Positions 8,539-17,581 of a DNA stretch of 54,403 nt are shown one piece after another. Position 1 is the stretch's first letter; every line of letters starts with the position of its first letter. The DNA lies in assembly GCA_027311065.1 (NCBI GenBank), contig DAICZP010000139.1, positions 1 through 54,403 of the forward strand, in the 5' to 3' direction. Made by a program: the position numbers and the translations under genes. Source of the stretch: Thiomonas sp. (lineage in GTDB: Bacteria > Pseudomonadota > Gammaproteobacteria > Burkholderiales > Burkholderiaceae_C). A model generated the notes under the pieces. That model was not told the origin of the DNA. It did not search any database and saw nothing but the letters and a program-made list of their open reading frames with translations.

Positions 8539-9000
8539 TTAGTACTTGCTCTTGGCCGCCAGCGCGGGGTCGACTTGCCAGATTTCTTCCACGAGCCTTT
8601 GGTCACGGTAGGTCAGCACATAGCGCACGGGAATCTTTCCCTTACCCTCGAAAATCACGTCAGCCGTCACAGTCGCGCCTTTGGGGTTTGCGGCCTCCGT
8701 GAGCTTGGACACGTGGGCCTTGAGGTTTGGATTCGCTTTGCCGAACTTGGACCAGACGCCAGCGATCGACGTCGAGGTGGTGTAGCGGCCGTCGAGCGGA
8801 CCGCCCACCCACTCCAGTACGGCATCGGTCGCATAGGCGGCGTTGATCGCAGCCTCATTTCCCTGGGCGATGGCGTCGATATGCGCCTTGGCCGCATCAG
8901 CAGCACTGCCAGCATGCGCGAGCGGAGCGCCAAGTGCAATGGCGGCGGCGAAGAGCGCCGCGCACAGTCGCGAGGCGGTGGTGTGAAACGTTTGCGGCAT
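8539..9000 (-). CDS. Secreted NTF2-like (SnoaL-type) protein
   Basis: 153 residues. A signal peptide (RLCAALFAAAIALGAPLAHA) precedes a single NTF2/SnoaL-like alpha+beta domain, starting AKAHIDAIAQGNEAAINAAYATDA. I chose the ATG at 9000, which follows GGGAG at good spacing; the longer frame would add 16 residues before the signal peptide. It is the first gene of the ECF operon, just after the predicted ECF promoter, so it may be the main output of the stress response. The ligand or enzymatic activity cannot be inferred; such domains can bind small molecules or simply dimerise. Confidence 0.8.
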   Translation of the reverse strand: MPQTFHTTASRLCAALFAAAIALGAPLAHAGSAADAAKAHIDAIAQGNEAAINAAYATDAVLEWVGGPLDGRYTTSTSIAGVWSKFGKANPNLKAHVSKLTEAANPKGATVTADVIFEGKGKIPVRYVLTYRDQRLVEEIWQVDPALAAKSKY

Positions 9001-9089
9001 CGAAGTCTCCCGATAAAAGTCGAAGGATGTCGTGCGGCCAACGTCCACCGCGGGTGCCCGGGGGCCGATGGAGCAGCACGACGATCACA

Positions 9090-9117
9090 TAGACGTCGAA
9101 TCCCGCATTTTTATTCC
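9090..9117 (-). promoter_or_regulatory. ECF sigma promoter of the NTF2-like/sigma/anti-sigma/P460 operon
   Basis: Reading the minus strand, GGAAT, a 17-bp spacer and CGTCTA match the classical ECF consensus (GGAAC/T, 16-17 bp, CGTC). The -10 element ends 90 bp before the start codon of the first gene, leaving a leader of about 80 nt. It lies exactly where an autoregulatory promoter is expected. Confidence 0.65.
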
Positions 9118-9200
9118 AGTACCGGGGCAGGAAATTTTCTGGCTGCGCTCCCGGCCGGGTCGCCCCGCCCTTGGCGTTGCGCGTGCAACGGACCACTTTG

Positions 9201-9222
9201 ACCGTGGGCTGACGCCCACGGT
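9201..9222 (-). terminator. Perfect hairpin after the dienelactone hydrolase gene
   Basis: ACCGTGGGC and GCCCACGGT form a 9-bp perfect stem with a 4-nt loop, 28 bp after the hydrolase stop and before the ECF promoter. It could terminate the hydrolase transcript. There is no T-run on the minus-strand side, so intrinsic termination would be weak. Confidence 0.4.
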
Positions 9223-9250
9223 GCATGGTCAATCCAGGTTCAACCGGTCT

Positions 9251-9943
9251 TCAGCGCAAATTTTCCTGGAAGAACGCCATCGTGCGGTCCCAGGCGAGTT
9301 TCGCGGCATCCGGGTTGTAGCCGAGCGGTGGCATGTTGCGCGCATCGGATTCCTCGTTCGCGAAAGCATGCTTGGCGTCGTAACGGTAGAACGCGTACGT
9401 CGCGTTTGCTGCCTGGAGCCTTTGTTCCAGCGTGTCTACACCGGCGATGGCGAAAAACTGATCCTGGGTAGCCCAGTGGCCGAGCAGCGGCGCCTTGATC
9501 TTGCTGGCGTCGACGTATTCGATTGGCGGGTAGCCGTACCAGGTCGTGTTTGCGTCGCTTTCAGGAACAAAGACTGCAGCCAGCAATGTGAGTGCGCCGC
9601 CCATGCAGTAGCCCATCACGCCCGCTTTCGAGCTGCCCGTCGCTTTGAGATACTGCACGGCGCCGCGAATGTCCTGACCCGCTGCATCGGCGAAATCCAG
9701 ACCGTTCATCAGATGTTCGGCCTCATTCGCCTCCAGCGCCAGCTTGCCGCGATAGAGGTCGGGAACCAGGGCACGATATCCGCGAGCGGCCAGCTTCTCG
9801 GCGACGCCTTTGATCTGGTCATCGAGACCCCACCACTCCTGGATGACCACGATGCCGGGCGCTCCACTGCCCTGCGTCGGTTCCACCATGTAGCCGCTCG
9901 AGGCTTTGCCGTCCGGCCGTGTGTAGCTGATCATTCCACTCAT
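9251..9943 (-). CDS. Dienelactone hydrolase family protein
   Basis: 230 residues, the family length. An alpha/beta hydrolase with the DLH nucleophile motif GYCMGG (Cys nucleophile), the acid in ATQDQFF and the His in DAKHAFANE. DLH enzymes open dienelactone in chlorocatechol routes, but most genomic copies have broad or unknown esterase substrates. I chose the ATG at 9943 because AGGAG lies 8 bp upstream; the longer frame adds 33 non-homologous residues. It is a single gene, with no chlorocatechol genes nearby, so a general hydrolase role is more likely than aromatic catabolism. Confidence 0.85.
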   Translation of the reverse strand: MSGMISYTRPDGKASSGYMVEPTQGSGAPGIVVIQEWWGLDDQIKGVAEKLAARGYRALVPDLYRGKLALEANEAEHLMNGLDFADAAGQDIRGAVQYLKATGSSKAGVMGYCMGGALTLLAAVFVPESDANTTWYGYPPIEYVDASKIKAPLLGHWATQDQFFAIAGVDTLEQRLQAANATYAFYRYDAKHAFANEESDARNMPPLGYNPDAAKLAWDRTMAFFQENLR

Positions 9944-9964
9944 CCTTGTTCTCCTGTGTGCATT

Positions 9965-9983
9965 GGCGACGGTTCCCGTCGCC
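9965..9983 (-). promoter_or_regulatory. Perfect hairpin in the leader of the dienelactone hydrolase gene
   Basis: GGCGACGG-TTC-CCGTCGCC is an 8-bp perfect inverted repeat, about 9 bp upstream of the AGGAG ribosome-binding site of the hydrolase. It could be an operator or an mRNA hairpin that tunes translation. No protein is identified as its ligand. Confidence 0.35.
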
Positions 9984-10393
9984 GACGGCTTGACCAATTT
10001 GGGGGTCTGGCGCGCAGGCCTGCATCGCATCGGCACCAGCACCTGAAGCTTATCCCAGGCGACGCGCCCGCATGGAACTGCGCGTTGCGCCGCTTGGCGA
10101 TGGCCGCAGGTACGTCTTCAGCTGCATGGTCCAGGCATGCGCATTGCCAGGTGCATCGGCAACGACGTCGATGCCCGTTCGTGGTGCGCGGCTCCCCGCC
10201 GTGGGGATTCGCCTGCACCGCAAACGTCCCGTGCGGGCCGGCGCGAGCCCCGCGACGGCTCTGCGTCCAGGCCGAACTGGCTGGCCCGACTTTTGCACGC
10301 TCGTGTCCCGATCTGGTGCATCGCGGCTCTCCAGGTGTTTGTCGTGTGCGCCTTTTGCTTTTCCTCATGGCTGGGTTCTACAGGGAGCTTGCA
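9984..10393. other. Intergenic stretch upstream of the OFA transporter operon
   Basis: About 410 bp without a convincing gene. Open frames on both strands are low-complexity Arg/Ala/Pro-rich and show no homology that I recognise. The last 60 bp become T-rich on the plus strand and end in AGGGAGC, the ribosome-binding site of the transporter, so the promoter of that operon should lie here. I could not pick out -35/-10 boxes with confidence. Confidence 0.4.
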
Positions 10394-11671
10394 ATGTCGA
10401 GTGTCATTGATTCTTCGGTCGGGCGCGTCAGCGCGTCGACCCTGTACGGCAAAGAGCGCTGGCTGCAGCTTGCGCTGGGGGTGGTCTGCATGATGGCCAT
10501 CTCAAGCCCGCAGTATGTGTGGGCGCTGTTCACCAAACCTCTGCTCGGGCAGGTGGGCGGCAGTCTCGCCACTCTGCAGGTGACGTTTTCCATCCTGATC
10601 GTGCTGCAAACCTTTTTCTCGCCGTTCCAGGGCTATCTGGTCGACCGTTTTGGGCCGCGTCCGCTGCTGTCGGCGGGGGCCGTGCTGACCGGGCTGAGCT
10701 GGGTGCTGGCAGCGGGTGCAAGCACCCCGATGCAGCTGTATCTCACCTACGGCATGTTGGGGGGGATCGGCACCGGGGTGATCTACGTCGGCGTGGTCGG
10801 CCTGATGGTGCGCTGGTTCCCGCGCCAGCGCGGGCTTGCGGTGGGTCTTGTGGCAGCGGGTTACGGCTTTGGCGCCATCGCCACCACCTTCCCGATCGCC
10901 AGCAGCCTGGCCAGCTCGGGGTTCGCGCATACCGTCACCGTGTTCGGCTATCTCATCGGTGCGGTCGGTCTGCTTGCCGCACAGGGCATTCGCCGCCCGC
11001 CTGTCGATCTGGTGGCCGACGTCGCGCCGCCAGCGGAGCGCGCGGTGGGCGCCAGCCCGGCGCAGATGCTGGGCACGCCGGTGTTCTGGTTGATGTTCCT
11101 GATGATGACCATGATGTCCACGTCGGGACTGATGGTGATTTCTCAGATGGGAGCGTTCGCGAAGGACTTCGGTATCGCCTCGACCCTGGTCTGGGGCATG
11201 GCGGCGCTGCCGCTGGCGCTGACCATCGACCGTTTCGCCAACGGGCTGACCCGTCCGTTCTTCGGCTGGTTGTCTGACCGCATCGGGCGCGAGAACACGA
11301 TGGGCCTGGCGTTCGGGCTGGAGGGTGTGGCGATGGCGGCGTGGCTGGCCCTGCACAACGACCCGCTGCTGTTCGCACTGCTTTCGGGGGTGGTGTTCTT
11401 CGGCTGGGGAGAAATCTTCTCGCTGTTCCCGTCGACGCTCACCGACACCTTCGGCACGCGTCACGCCACCACCAACTACGGCATCTTGTACATGGCCCAG
11501 GGCATCGGCTCGATCCTGGGCGGCCCGATCGCCGCGTTGATCCACCAATCCAGCGGTTCGTGGGCGCCGGTGTTCGGCATCATGATCGCGCTCGACCTGA
11601 TGGCTGCCGCGCTGGCGCTGTTCGTGCTCAAGGGCGCGCGCGCGCGCTATCTGGCGCGGGCCACTGCCTGA
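10394..11671 (+). CDS. MFS transporter of the oxalate/formate antiporter (OFA) family
   Basis: 425 residues, twelve predicted helices. QYVWALFTKPLLGQ in helix 1, GYLVDRFGPRPLL in the 2-3 loop and GWLSDRIGRENTM in the 8-9 loop are OFA family marks, as is the second-half motif FFGWGEIFSLFPSTLTDTFG. The ATG at 10394 follows AGGGAG; the 454 residues of open frame before it run antisense to the hydrolase gene and are not protein-like. It heads a tight operon with DUF1275 and gamma-glutamyltransferase-like genes (9 and 22 bp gaps). Known members exchange oxalate and formate; others move monocarboxylates. The substrate here is open. Confidence 0.85.
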   Translation: MSSVIDSSVGRVSASTLYGKERWLQLALGVVCMMAISSPQYVWALFTKPLLGQVGGSLATLQVTFSILIVLQTFFSPFQGYLVDRFGPRPLLSAGAVLTGLSWVLAAGASTPMQLYLTYGMLGGIGTGVIYVGVVGLMVRWFPRQRGLAVGLVAAGYGFGAIATTFPIASSLASSGFAHTVTVFGYLIGAVGLLAAQGIRRPPVDLVADVAPPAERAVGASPAQMLGTPVFWLMFLMMTMMSTSGLMVISQMGAFAKDFGIASTLVWGMAALPLALTIDRFANGLTRPFFGWLSDRIGRENTMGLAFGLEGVAMAAWLALHNDPLLFALLSGVVFFGWGEIFSLFPSTLTDTFGTRHATTNYGILYMAQGIGSILGGPIAALIHQSSGSWAPVFGIMIALDLMAAALALFVLKGARARYLARATA

Positions 11672-11680
11672 GGACAACCG

Positions 11681-12367
11681 ATGTCATCATCCCAACGCCT
11701 TGACCGCCGCGACCTGCTGCTCGGGCTGCTGGCCTTCGCGGCGAGCTCCACCGACGTGATCGCCTTTCTCAAACTGCAGCACGTGTTCACGTCGGCGATG
11801 ACCGGCAATACCGCCCTGCTGGGCATGGCGCTGGGCCAGGGCCGGCTGCTGGCGGCGCTGCTGTCGCTGCTCGCGCTGGTTGGCTACGTCGCCGGCGCGG
11901 CGGTCGGCGCATTGGTGCTGCGCCACGATCCGCAGCACGAGTTACGCGATATTCTCGGTCTGGAGTCGGCGGTGCTGCTGGTGATCACGCTGGCGTGGTG
12001 GTTTCAGGGCTTCCCAGGCTCCGGCCCGGTGTTGCAGCTGTCGGTGCTGGGCGCAGCGCTGGCGATGGGGCTGCAGAGCGTCGCGGCGCGCAAGATCAAC
12101 GTCGACGGTGTGCCCACCGTGGTGTTCACCAGTACACTGACCAGCATCGTCATGACCCTGATGCAGGTCGGTGTGCGGGGCCGTCCGGGCTCGCTGTTCG
12201 GCGCGCGCAGGCAAGCGCTGGCCTTCGGTATCTACGCCACCGCTGCGGTGCTCACCGCGGCGGCATTACAGTGGCGCGAGCCGGTCGCGGCGGCGTTGCC
12301 GCTCGCCGCCGTGCTGGTCGCGCTCGGCTTGCAGGGGGCCGTGACCCGGGGCGCGCCCCCGTCCTGA
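11681..12367 (+). CDS. DUF1275 (YoaK-type) inner membrane protein
   Basis: 228 residues, about six hydrophobic helices. Family motifs: AASSTDVIAFLKLQHVFTSA at the start, MTGNTALLG, and ASQ-like LQSVAARKINVDGVPTVVFT in the middle. DUF1275 proteins are common inner membrane proteins without a settled function; transport has been suggested. It lies 9 bp after the OFA transporter with its own AGGA ribosome-binding site, so the two are co-transcribed and may act on related substrates. Confidence 0.85.
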   Translation: MSSSQRLDRRDLLLGLLAFAASSTDVIAFLKLQHVFTSAMTGNTALLGMALGQGRLLAALLSLLALVGYVAGAAVGALVLRHDPQHELRDILGLESAVLLVITLAWWFQGFPGSGPVLQLSVLGAALAMGLQSVAARKINVDGVPTVVFTSTLTSIVMTLMQVGVRGRPGSLFGARRQALAFGIYATAAVLTAAALQWREPVAAALPLAAVLVALGLQGAVTRGAPPS

Positions 12368-12389
12368 TTTTCCTTTCCCGAGGTTTTCC

Positions 12390-13979
12390 ATGCAACATAC
12401 CTGTCAGGCCCTGGGCGGCATGGTCGTGGCTCCCCACCATCTGGCGGCGCAGGCCGGGCGCGACGTGCTGCGCGACGGCGGCAACGCGGTGGAGGCGATG
12501 GTGGCTGCTGCGGCCACCATCGCGGTGGTTTACCCGCAGATGAACTCGATCGGCGGCGACGCCTTCTGGCTGGTCCACCGCCCGGGCGAGGCGCCCTGGG
12601 CCATCGACGCCAGCGGGCCGAGCGCGGCGCTGGCCGACCGCGGGTTCTACGCCGGGCATGCGACGATTCCGAGTCGCGGCCCGCAGGCTGCGCTGAGCGT
12701 GGCCGGCACGCTGGGGGGCTGGCGCCTGGCGTTGCAGCGAGCGGCCGGCATGTCGGCTGCACCACTGCCGCTGGAGCGCCTGTTGCGCGACGCCATCGGT
12801 CACGCCCGTCACGGCATCGTGGTCAGCGCCAGCCAGGCTGAGCTGACAAGTGCCAAGCTCGCCGAGCTGCGCCCGGTGCACGGGTTCGCCGACGTGTTCC
12901 TGCGCGACGGGCAGCCGCCGCGCGTCGGGGATATCGTGCGCCAGGGCGCGCTCGCCGACACTCTCGCGCATCTGGCGCGCCATGGCCTCGACGATTTCTA
13001 TCGCGGCAGTCTGGGGGCGATGATCGCTGCCGAACTCGAGCGCATTGGCAGCCCGCTGCGCCGTGCCGACCTGGTCGGCTACGAGGCCGAGTCGGTCGAG
13101 CCGTTGCAGCTGCGTCTGGCCGACTGCACGTTGTACAACCTGCCACCTTCGACCCAGGGGTTGGCCTCGCTGATGATTCTGGGCATTTTCGAGCAGCTCG
13201 GCGTGCGCGAAGGCGAAGGGTTTGCGCACCTGCACGGCCTCATCGAGGCGACCAAGCGCGCGTTCTCGGTACGGGCACGCGTGGTCACCGACCGCGGCCG
13301 CGTCCCGCTCGACCCGCAGGGTCTGCTGCACCCCGACCGGCTGGCCGAACTGGCTGCGGGGATCGATCCCGCGCGCGCGCTGCCGTGGCCGCAACCAGCC
13401 GCCCCCGGCGACACCATCTGGATGGGCGCGATCGACCGCGACGGCTGTGCGGTCAGCTTCATTCAGAGCACCTACTGGGAGTTTGGCAGTGGGGTGGTGC
13501 TGCGCGATACCGGCATCACATGGCAGAACCGCGGCATCAGCTTTTCGCTCAACCCCGCCGACCTCAACACCCTGGAGCCGCGGCGCAAGCCCTTCCACAC
13601 GCTGAACCCGGCGCTGGCGCTGTTCGACGACGGGCGCTGCATGCCCTACGGCACGATGGGGGGCGAGGGCCAGCCGCAGACCCAGGCGGCGGTGTTCACG
13701 CGCTATGCGCGTTTTGGCATGTCGCTGCAGCAGGCTGTCGATGCGCCGCGCTGGCTGCTCGGACGCACCTGGGGAGACGCCAGCACCAACCTCAAGCTGG
13801 AGAGCCGGTTCGACCCCGCGCTGGTGCGCCAGCTGCGCGACGCCGGCCACGAGGTCGAGTTGTTGACACAGCCCTACAGCGACACCATGGGGCATGCCGG
13901 GGCGCTGGTGCGCCACCCCGACGGTCGCATCGAGGGCGCCCACGACCCGCGTAGTGACGGCGGTGCAGCCGCCGTGTGA
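12390..13979 (+). CDS. Gamma-glutamyltransferase family protein
   Basis: 529 residues. It has the Ntn-hydrolase architecture of gamma-glutamyltransferases: the large-subunit start APHHLAAQAGRDVLRDGGNA, MNSIGGDAFWLV, and the autocleavage site GDTIWMGAIDRDG with T342 as likely nucleophile, then PNNF-like and TMGGEGQPQTQ segments. Classical enzymes read TTH after the cleavage site; here the Thr is followed by Ile-Trp, as in the diverged YwrD-like branch, so activity on glutathione is not certain. There is no signal peptide, which suggests a cytoplasmic enzyme, unlike periplasmic Ggt. It is the last gene of the OFA/DUF1275 operon and is followed by a terminator-like hairpin. Confidence 0.85.
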   Translation: MQHTCQALGGMVVAPHHLAAQAGRDVLRDGGNAVEAMVAAAATIAVVYPQMNSIGGDAFWLVHRPGEAPWAIDASGPSAALADRGFYAGHATIPSRGPQAALSVAGTLGGWRLALQRAAGMSAAPLPLERLLRDAIGHARHGIVVSASQAELTSAKLAELRPVHGFADVFLRDGQPPRVGDIVRQGALADTLAHLARHGLDDFYRGSLGAMIAAELERIGSPLRRADLVGYEAESVEPLQLRLADCTLYNLPPSTQGLASLMILGIFEQLGVREGEGFAHLHGLIEATKRAFSVRARVVTDRGRVPLDPQGLLHPDRLAELAAGIDPARALPWPQPAAPGDTIWMGAIDRDGCAVSFIQSTYWEFGSGVVLRDTGITWQNRGISFSLNPADLNTLEPRRKPFHTLNPALALFDDGRCMPYGTMGGEGQPQTQAAVFTRYARFGMSLQQAVDAPRWLLGRTWGDASTNLKLESRFDPALVRQLRDAGHEVELLTQPYSDTMGHAGALVRHPDGRIEGAHDPRSDGGAAAV

Positions 13980-13993
13980 GTGGACCTAAGATT

Positions 13994-14011
13994 GGCGCGT
14001 TTCGCGCCTTT
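13994..14011 (+). terminator. Rho-independent terminator after the gamma-glutamyltransferase operon
   Basis: GGCGCG-TTT-CGCGCC followed by TTT, starting 15 bp after the stop codon. The stem is short but GC-only. It separates the operon from frmA. Confidence 0.5.
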
Positions 14012-14091
14012 CGCCAGCCTGGCCGCGTCATCCTCGATGGCGGTTCGGGGCGGGCGCTGCCGCTTGTCGCAACCCAATGAAGGAAGGTTGA

Positions 14092-15204
<1,113 letters not shown>

Positions 15205-15214
15205 GGGCCGCATC

Positions 15215-16057
15215 ATGCAGCGCATCGAGCAGCACGCGAGCTTTGGCGGTCGCCAGGAAGTGTGGAATCACTTCGCCGGCAGCCTCGGCTGCGACATGCG
15301 GGTTGGCGTCTACATGCCGCCGCAGGCGCTGCGTGGTGAGCCCTGCCCGGTGCTGTACTGGCTGTCGGGCCTGACCTGCACCGAGCAGAATTTCCTCACC
15401 AAGTCCGGAGTGCAGGAGCACGCGGCGCGCCACGGCATCGTGGTCGTCGTCCCCGACACCAGCCCGCGGGATCCCGACGGCAAGCTTGGCGTGGCCGACG
15501 ACGAAGCCGACGATCTCGGTCAGGGTGCCGGCTTCTACGTCGACGCCACCGAGCCGCCGTGGGCGCGCCACTACCGCATGCAGGCGTACGTTGCCGAGGA
15601 GTTGCCAGCGTGGGTGGAGGCGCACTTCCCGGCAACCGCGGCGCGCGCCATCAGCGGCCACTCGATGGGCGGTCATGGCGCCCTGGTCACCGCGTTGCGT
15701 CATCCCGGGCGCTATCGGAGCGTTTCGGCGTTCTCACCGATCGTCGCTCCCACGCAGGTGCCATGGGGTCGCAAGGCGTTCCAGGCCTACCTGGGGCCCG
15801 ACGTGCAGGCATGGAAGGCCTGGGACGCGGTCGAACTCGTAGCCGCGGCGCGCGAGCGCCTGGCGCTGCTGGTCGACGTCGGCGACGCCGACCCTTTTCT
15901 TGCCGGGCAATTGCGCCCGGAGTTGTTGCGGGCGGCCTGTGACGCGGTGTCGCACCCGCTTCGCCTGCGCCTCCATCCGGGCTACGACCACAGCTACTAC
16001 TTTGTCGCCACCCTGCTCGGCGAGCATATGGAGCACCACGCGCGCGCGCTGCGCTGA
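15215..16057 (+). CDS. frmB: S-formylglutathione hydrolase
   Basis: 280 residues, esterase D family. The nucleophile motif GHSMGG has S150, the acid is in VDVGDADPFL and the His in HPGYDHSYYF. LSGLTCTEQNF is diagnostic. It hydrolyses S-formylglutathione to formate and glutathione, the second step after FrmA, in the cytoplasm. The gene is co-transcribed with frmA. Also called fghA. Confidence 0.97.
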   Translation: MQRIEQHASFGGRQEVWNHFAGSLGCDMRVGVYMPPQALRGEPCPVLYWLSGLTCTEQNFLTKSGVQEHAARHGIVVVVPDTSPRDPDGKLGVADDEADDLGQGAGFYVDATEPPWARHYRMQAYVAEELPAWVEAHFPATAARAISGHSMGGHGALVTALRHPGRYRSVSAFSPIVAPTQVPWGRKAFQAYLGPDVQAWKAWDAVELVAAARERLALLVDVGDADPFLAGQLRPELLRAACDAVSHPLRLRLHPGYDHSYYFVATLLGEHMEHHARALR

Positions 16058-16088
16058 CGCGTGTCACCCCGGGTCCTCCCGCCGCGAA

Positions 16089-16337
16089 TCAGCGCTTGTG
16101 CTGGCGCCGGTATTCCTCGAACAGGCGTTGGCGCTGCCTGGGAGGCAGACGGTGGAACCGCCGTTGCGCGCGCAGGATGTCCTGGCGCTGCTGTTGCGGG
16201 CGCTGTTGCCAACGGTGCATGCCGCGTTGCCAATTTCGCGGACCGGCTGCCGCCTCGGTCCACGCCAAGGCCAGGAGCACGGCGCACGCCAGCGCGCGAG
16301 CAGCGCCGCGGCGCAGACCCTCAGCTCGAGCCGTCAT
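16089..16337 (-). CDS. Small exported basic protein, DUF3106-like
   Basis: 82 residues. A signal peptide (ALACAVLLALAWTEAAA) is followed by a short mature part very rich in Arg and Gln (NWQRGMHRWQQRPQQQRQDI) ending in LPPRQRQRLFEEYRRQHKR, the DUF3106 pattern. I took the ATG at 16337; the longer frame adds 33 unlikely residues. Its start lies within the last codons of the anti-sigma-like gene (17 bp overlap). DUF3106 genes commonly follow sigma/DUF3619 pairs in Burkholderiales. Function unknown, periplasmic by inference. Confidence 0.7.
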   Translation of the reverse strand: MTARAEGLRRGAARALACAVLLALAWTEAAAGPRNWQRGMHRWQQRPQQQRQDILRAQRRFHRLPPRQRQRLFEEYRRQHKR

Positions 16338-16749
16338 CATTTTGCGCGTCCTCCATGGCCTGGGGGTGGGCTGCCAGCCAGGCGTAGAAGTCCTGGTTTT
16401 GCACGGCGTCGGCCATTTGCGCATTGTCCGGCGCAAGCGCGCCCGACAGCGGGAGCCGCACTGCGGGCGACAGCATCAAGGTCAAACCAGCCAGCGCGAC
16501 CGATGCGGTGATGAACCCGGCGCCTGCCACCCTGCCCCAGCGCAGCCTGCGTCCAGCGGTACGGCGCCGGGCGGCGAGCTCGGGCAGGGGCTGAAGCCCG
16601 GTGGCAAGCGTGGAGCCAAAGCGGGCAGCGGCGGCAAGGCGCGGATCGGCGCGCACGGCTGCCTCGACCTCGGCGGCACGATGGGGTCCTGGCAGGCCGG
16701 CGCGCCATCGGTCGACGTCGGCCACGGTGATGTCCTGACGTGGATTCAT
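16321..16749 (-). CDS. DUF3619-like membrane protein, probable anti-sigma factor
   Basis: 142 residues. A cytoplasmic N-terminal helical part (VDRWRAGLPGPHRAAEVEAA) precedes one membrane helix at about 75-95 (GAGFITASVALAGLTLMLSP) and a short acidic periplasmic tail with DFYAWLAAHPQ, seen in DUF3619 proteins. It overlaps the sigma gene by 4 bp (ATGA). Position and topology argue that it restrains that sigma factor, but no experiment that I know of fixes this for the family. Confidence 0.72.
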   Translation of the reverse strand: MNPRQDITVADVDRWRAGLPGPHRAAEVEAAVRADPRLAAAARFGSTLATGLQPLPELAARRRTAGRRLRWGRVAGAGFITASVALAGLTLMLSPAVRLPLSGALAPDNAQMADAVQNQDFYAWLAAHPQAMEDAQNDDGSS

Positions 16750-17357
16750 CGCGGGATTTCCGGAGCTGCGCGGTCAGCTGGCCGCGGATCATGATCGTGC
16801 AACAGTTCCCGCAGCCTGGTCAAGGCCCGCAGGTGATGGGTCTTGGCGCTGCCTTCGCTCACCCCCATGGCGCGGGCGGTGTCGATGACGCTGAGTTCCT
16901 CCACCTCGCGCAGCAGGAAGGCCTGACGCTGACGTGGGCTGAGAGCGGTGACGGCGTCGGCGATGCGCCCAGCCAGCTGCAAACGCCCCAGGCCCTCGTC
17001 CGGAGCGGGGCCGGGGTCCGCCAGGCTCTCCCAAGGCGCTGCTTCGTCAGTCTCCTCGTCATCACGCGAGAAGAAAAAATCAAGCACCTGTTCGACCCGG
17101 CGTCGCCGGTGCCAGTCGGTGGCACGGTGACGCAGGATCCCGAAGAACAGCGGTGGCCACTCGGCGGCGGGCTTGTGGCGATAGCTGGCGATCAGCCGGG
17201 CCAGACTGTCCTGGACGATATCCGCCGCAGCGTGGCTGTTGCCCCCGGTCTCGAGCAGGGCCATGCGAAGGGCCCGCGGACGCACGTCGGTGCAGAAGCG
17301 CGCCAGCGCAGGGTCGTCATTCACGGTCGGCAGGGGCAGGGCGAAGGCGGTGCTCAT
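16746..17357 (-). CDS. ECF-like RNA polymerase sigma factor (second sigma operon)
   Basis: 203 residues. Region 2 (AADIVQDSLARLIASYRHK, then PLFFGILRHRATDWHRRRR) and region 4 (LSPRQRQAFLLREVEELSVI, GVSEGSAKTHHLRALTRLRE) are clear. The linker is longer than in standard ECF sigmas and acidic (SRDDEETDEAA). I prefer the ATG at 17357; a TTG lies 9 bp upstream in frame. It heads a three-gene operon with the DUF3619-like and DUF3106-like genes. I found no ECF-consensus promoter ahead of it, so autoregulation is unproven here. Confidence 0.85.
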   Translation of the reverse strand: MSTAFALPLPTVNDDPALARFCTDVRPRALRMALLETGGNSHAAADIVQDSLARLIASYRHKPAAEWPPLFFGILRHRATDWHRRRRVEQVLDFFFSRDDEETDEAAPWESLADPGPAPDEGLGRLQLAGRIADAVTALSPRQRQAFLLREVEELSVIDTARAMGVSEGSAKTHHLRALTRLRELLHDHDPRPADRAAPEIPR

Positions 17358-17581
17358 CAGGGTCAACCGCGCTGGCGCGGCAGGGGCATGTGGCTACAAC
17401 GTGGAAGGTGACCGTCGCGGCGACAGCGTTGCGGTAATTAACTGTAACAAGCACGCATCTGCGGCCGCCGTCTTGCTGTTCACACACGGGCGCGGCGAAT
17501 CAGCACCAGCGACGAATCCGGCGCGGTTGCCCGCACCGATCCGGGGTTGGTCAGCGACGCGCACCGGGGAAAGATCCGGTC

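Noticed and set aside
9032-10393. Long open extension (454 codons) before the OFA transporter start.
   Set aside because: It runs antisense to the dienelactone hydrolase gene and the upstream gap and has no membrane-protein character. The ATG at 10394 with AGGGAG fits all family members.
16746-17366. TTG start at 17366 for the second sigma factor.
   Set aside because: An ATG nine bases downstream gives a normal start; the TTG has no clear ribosome-binding site.
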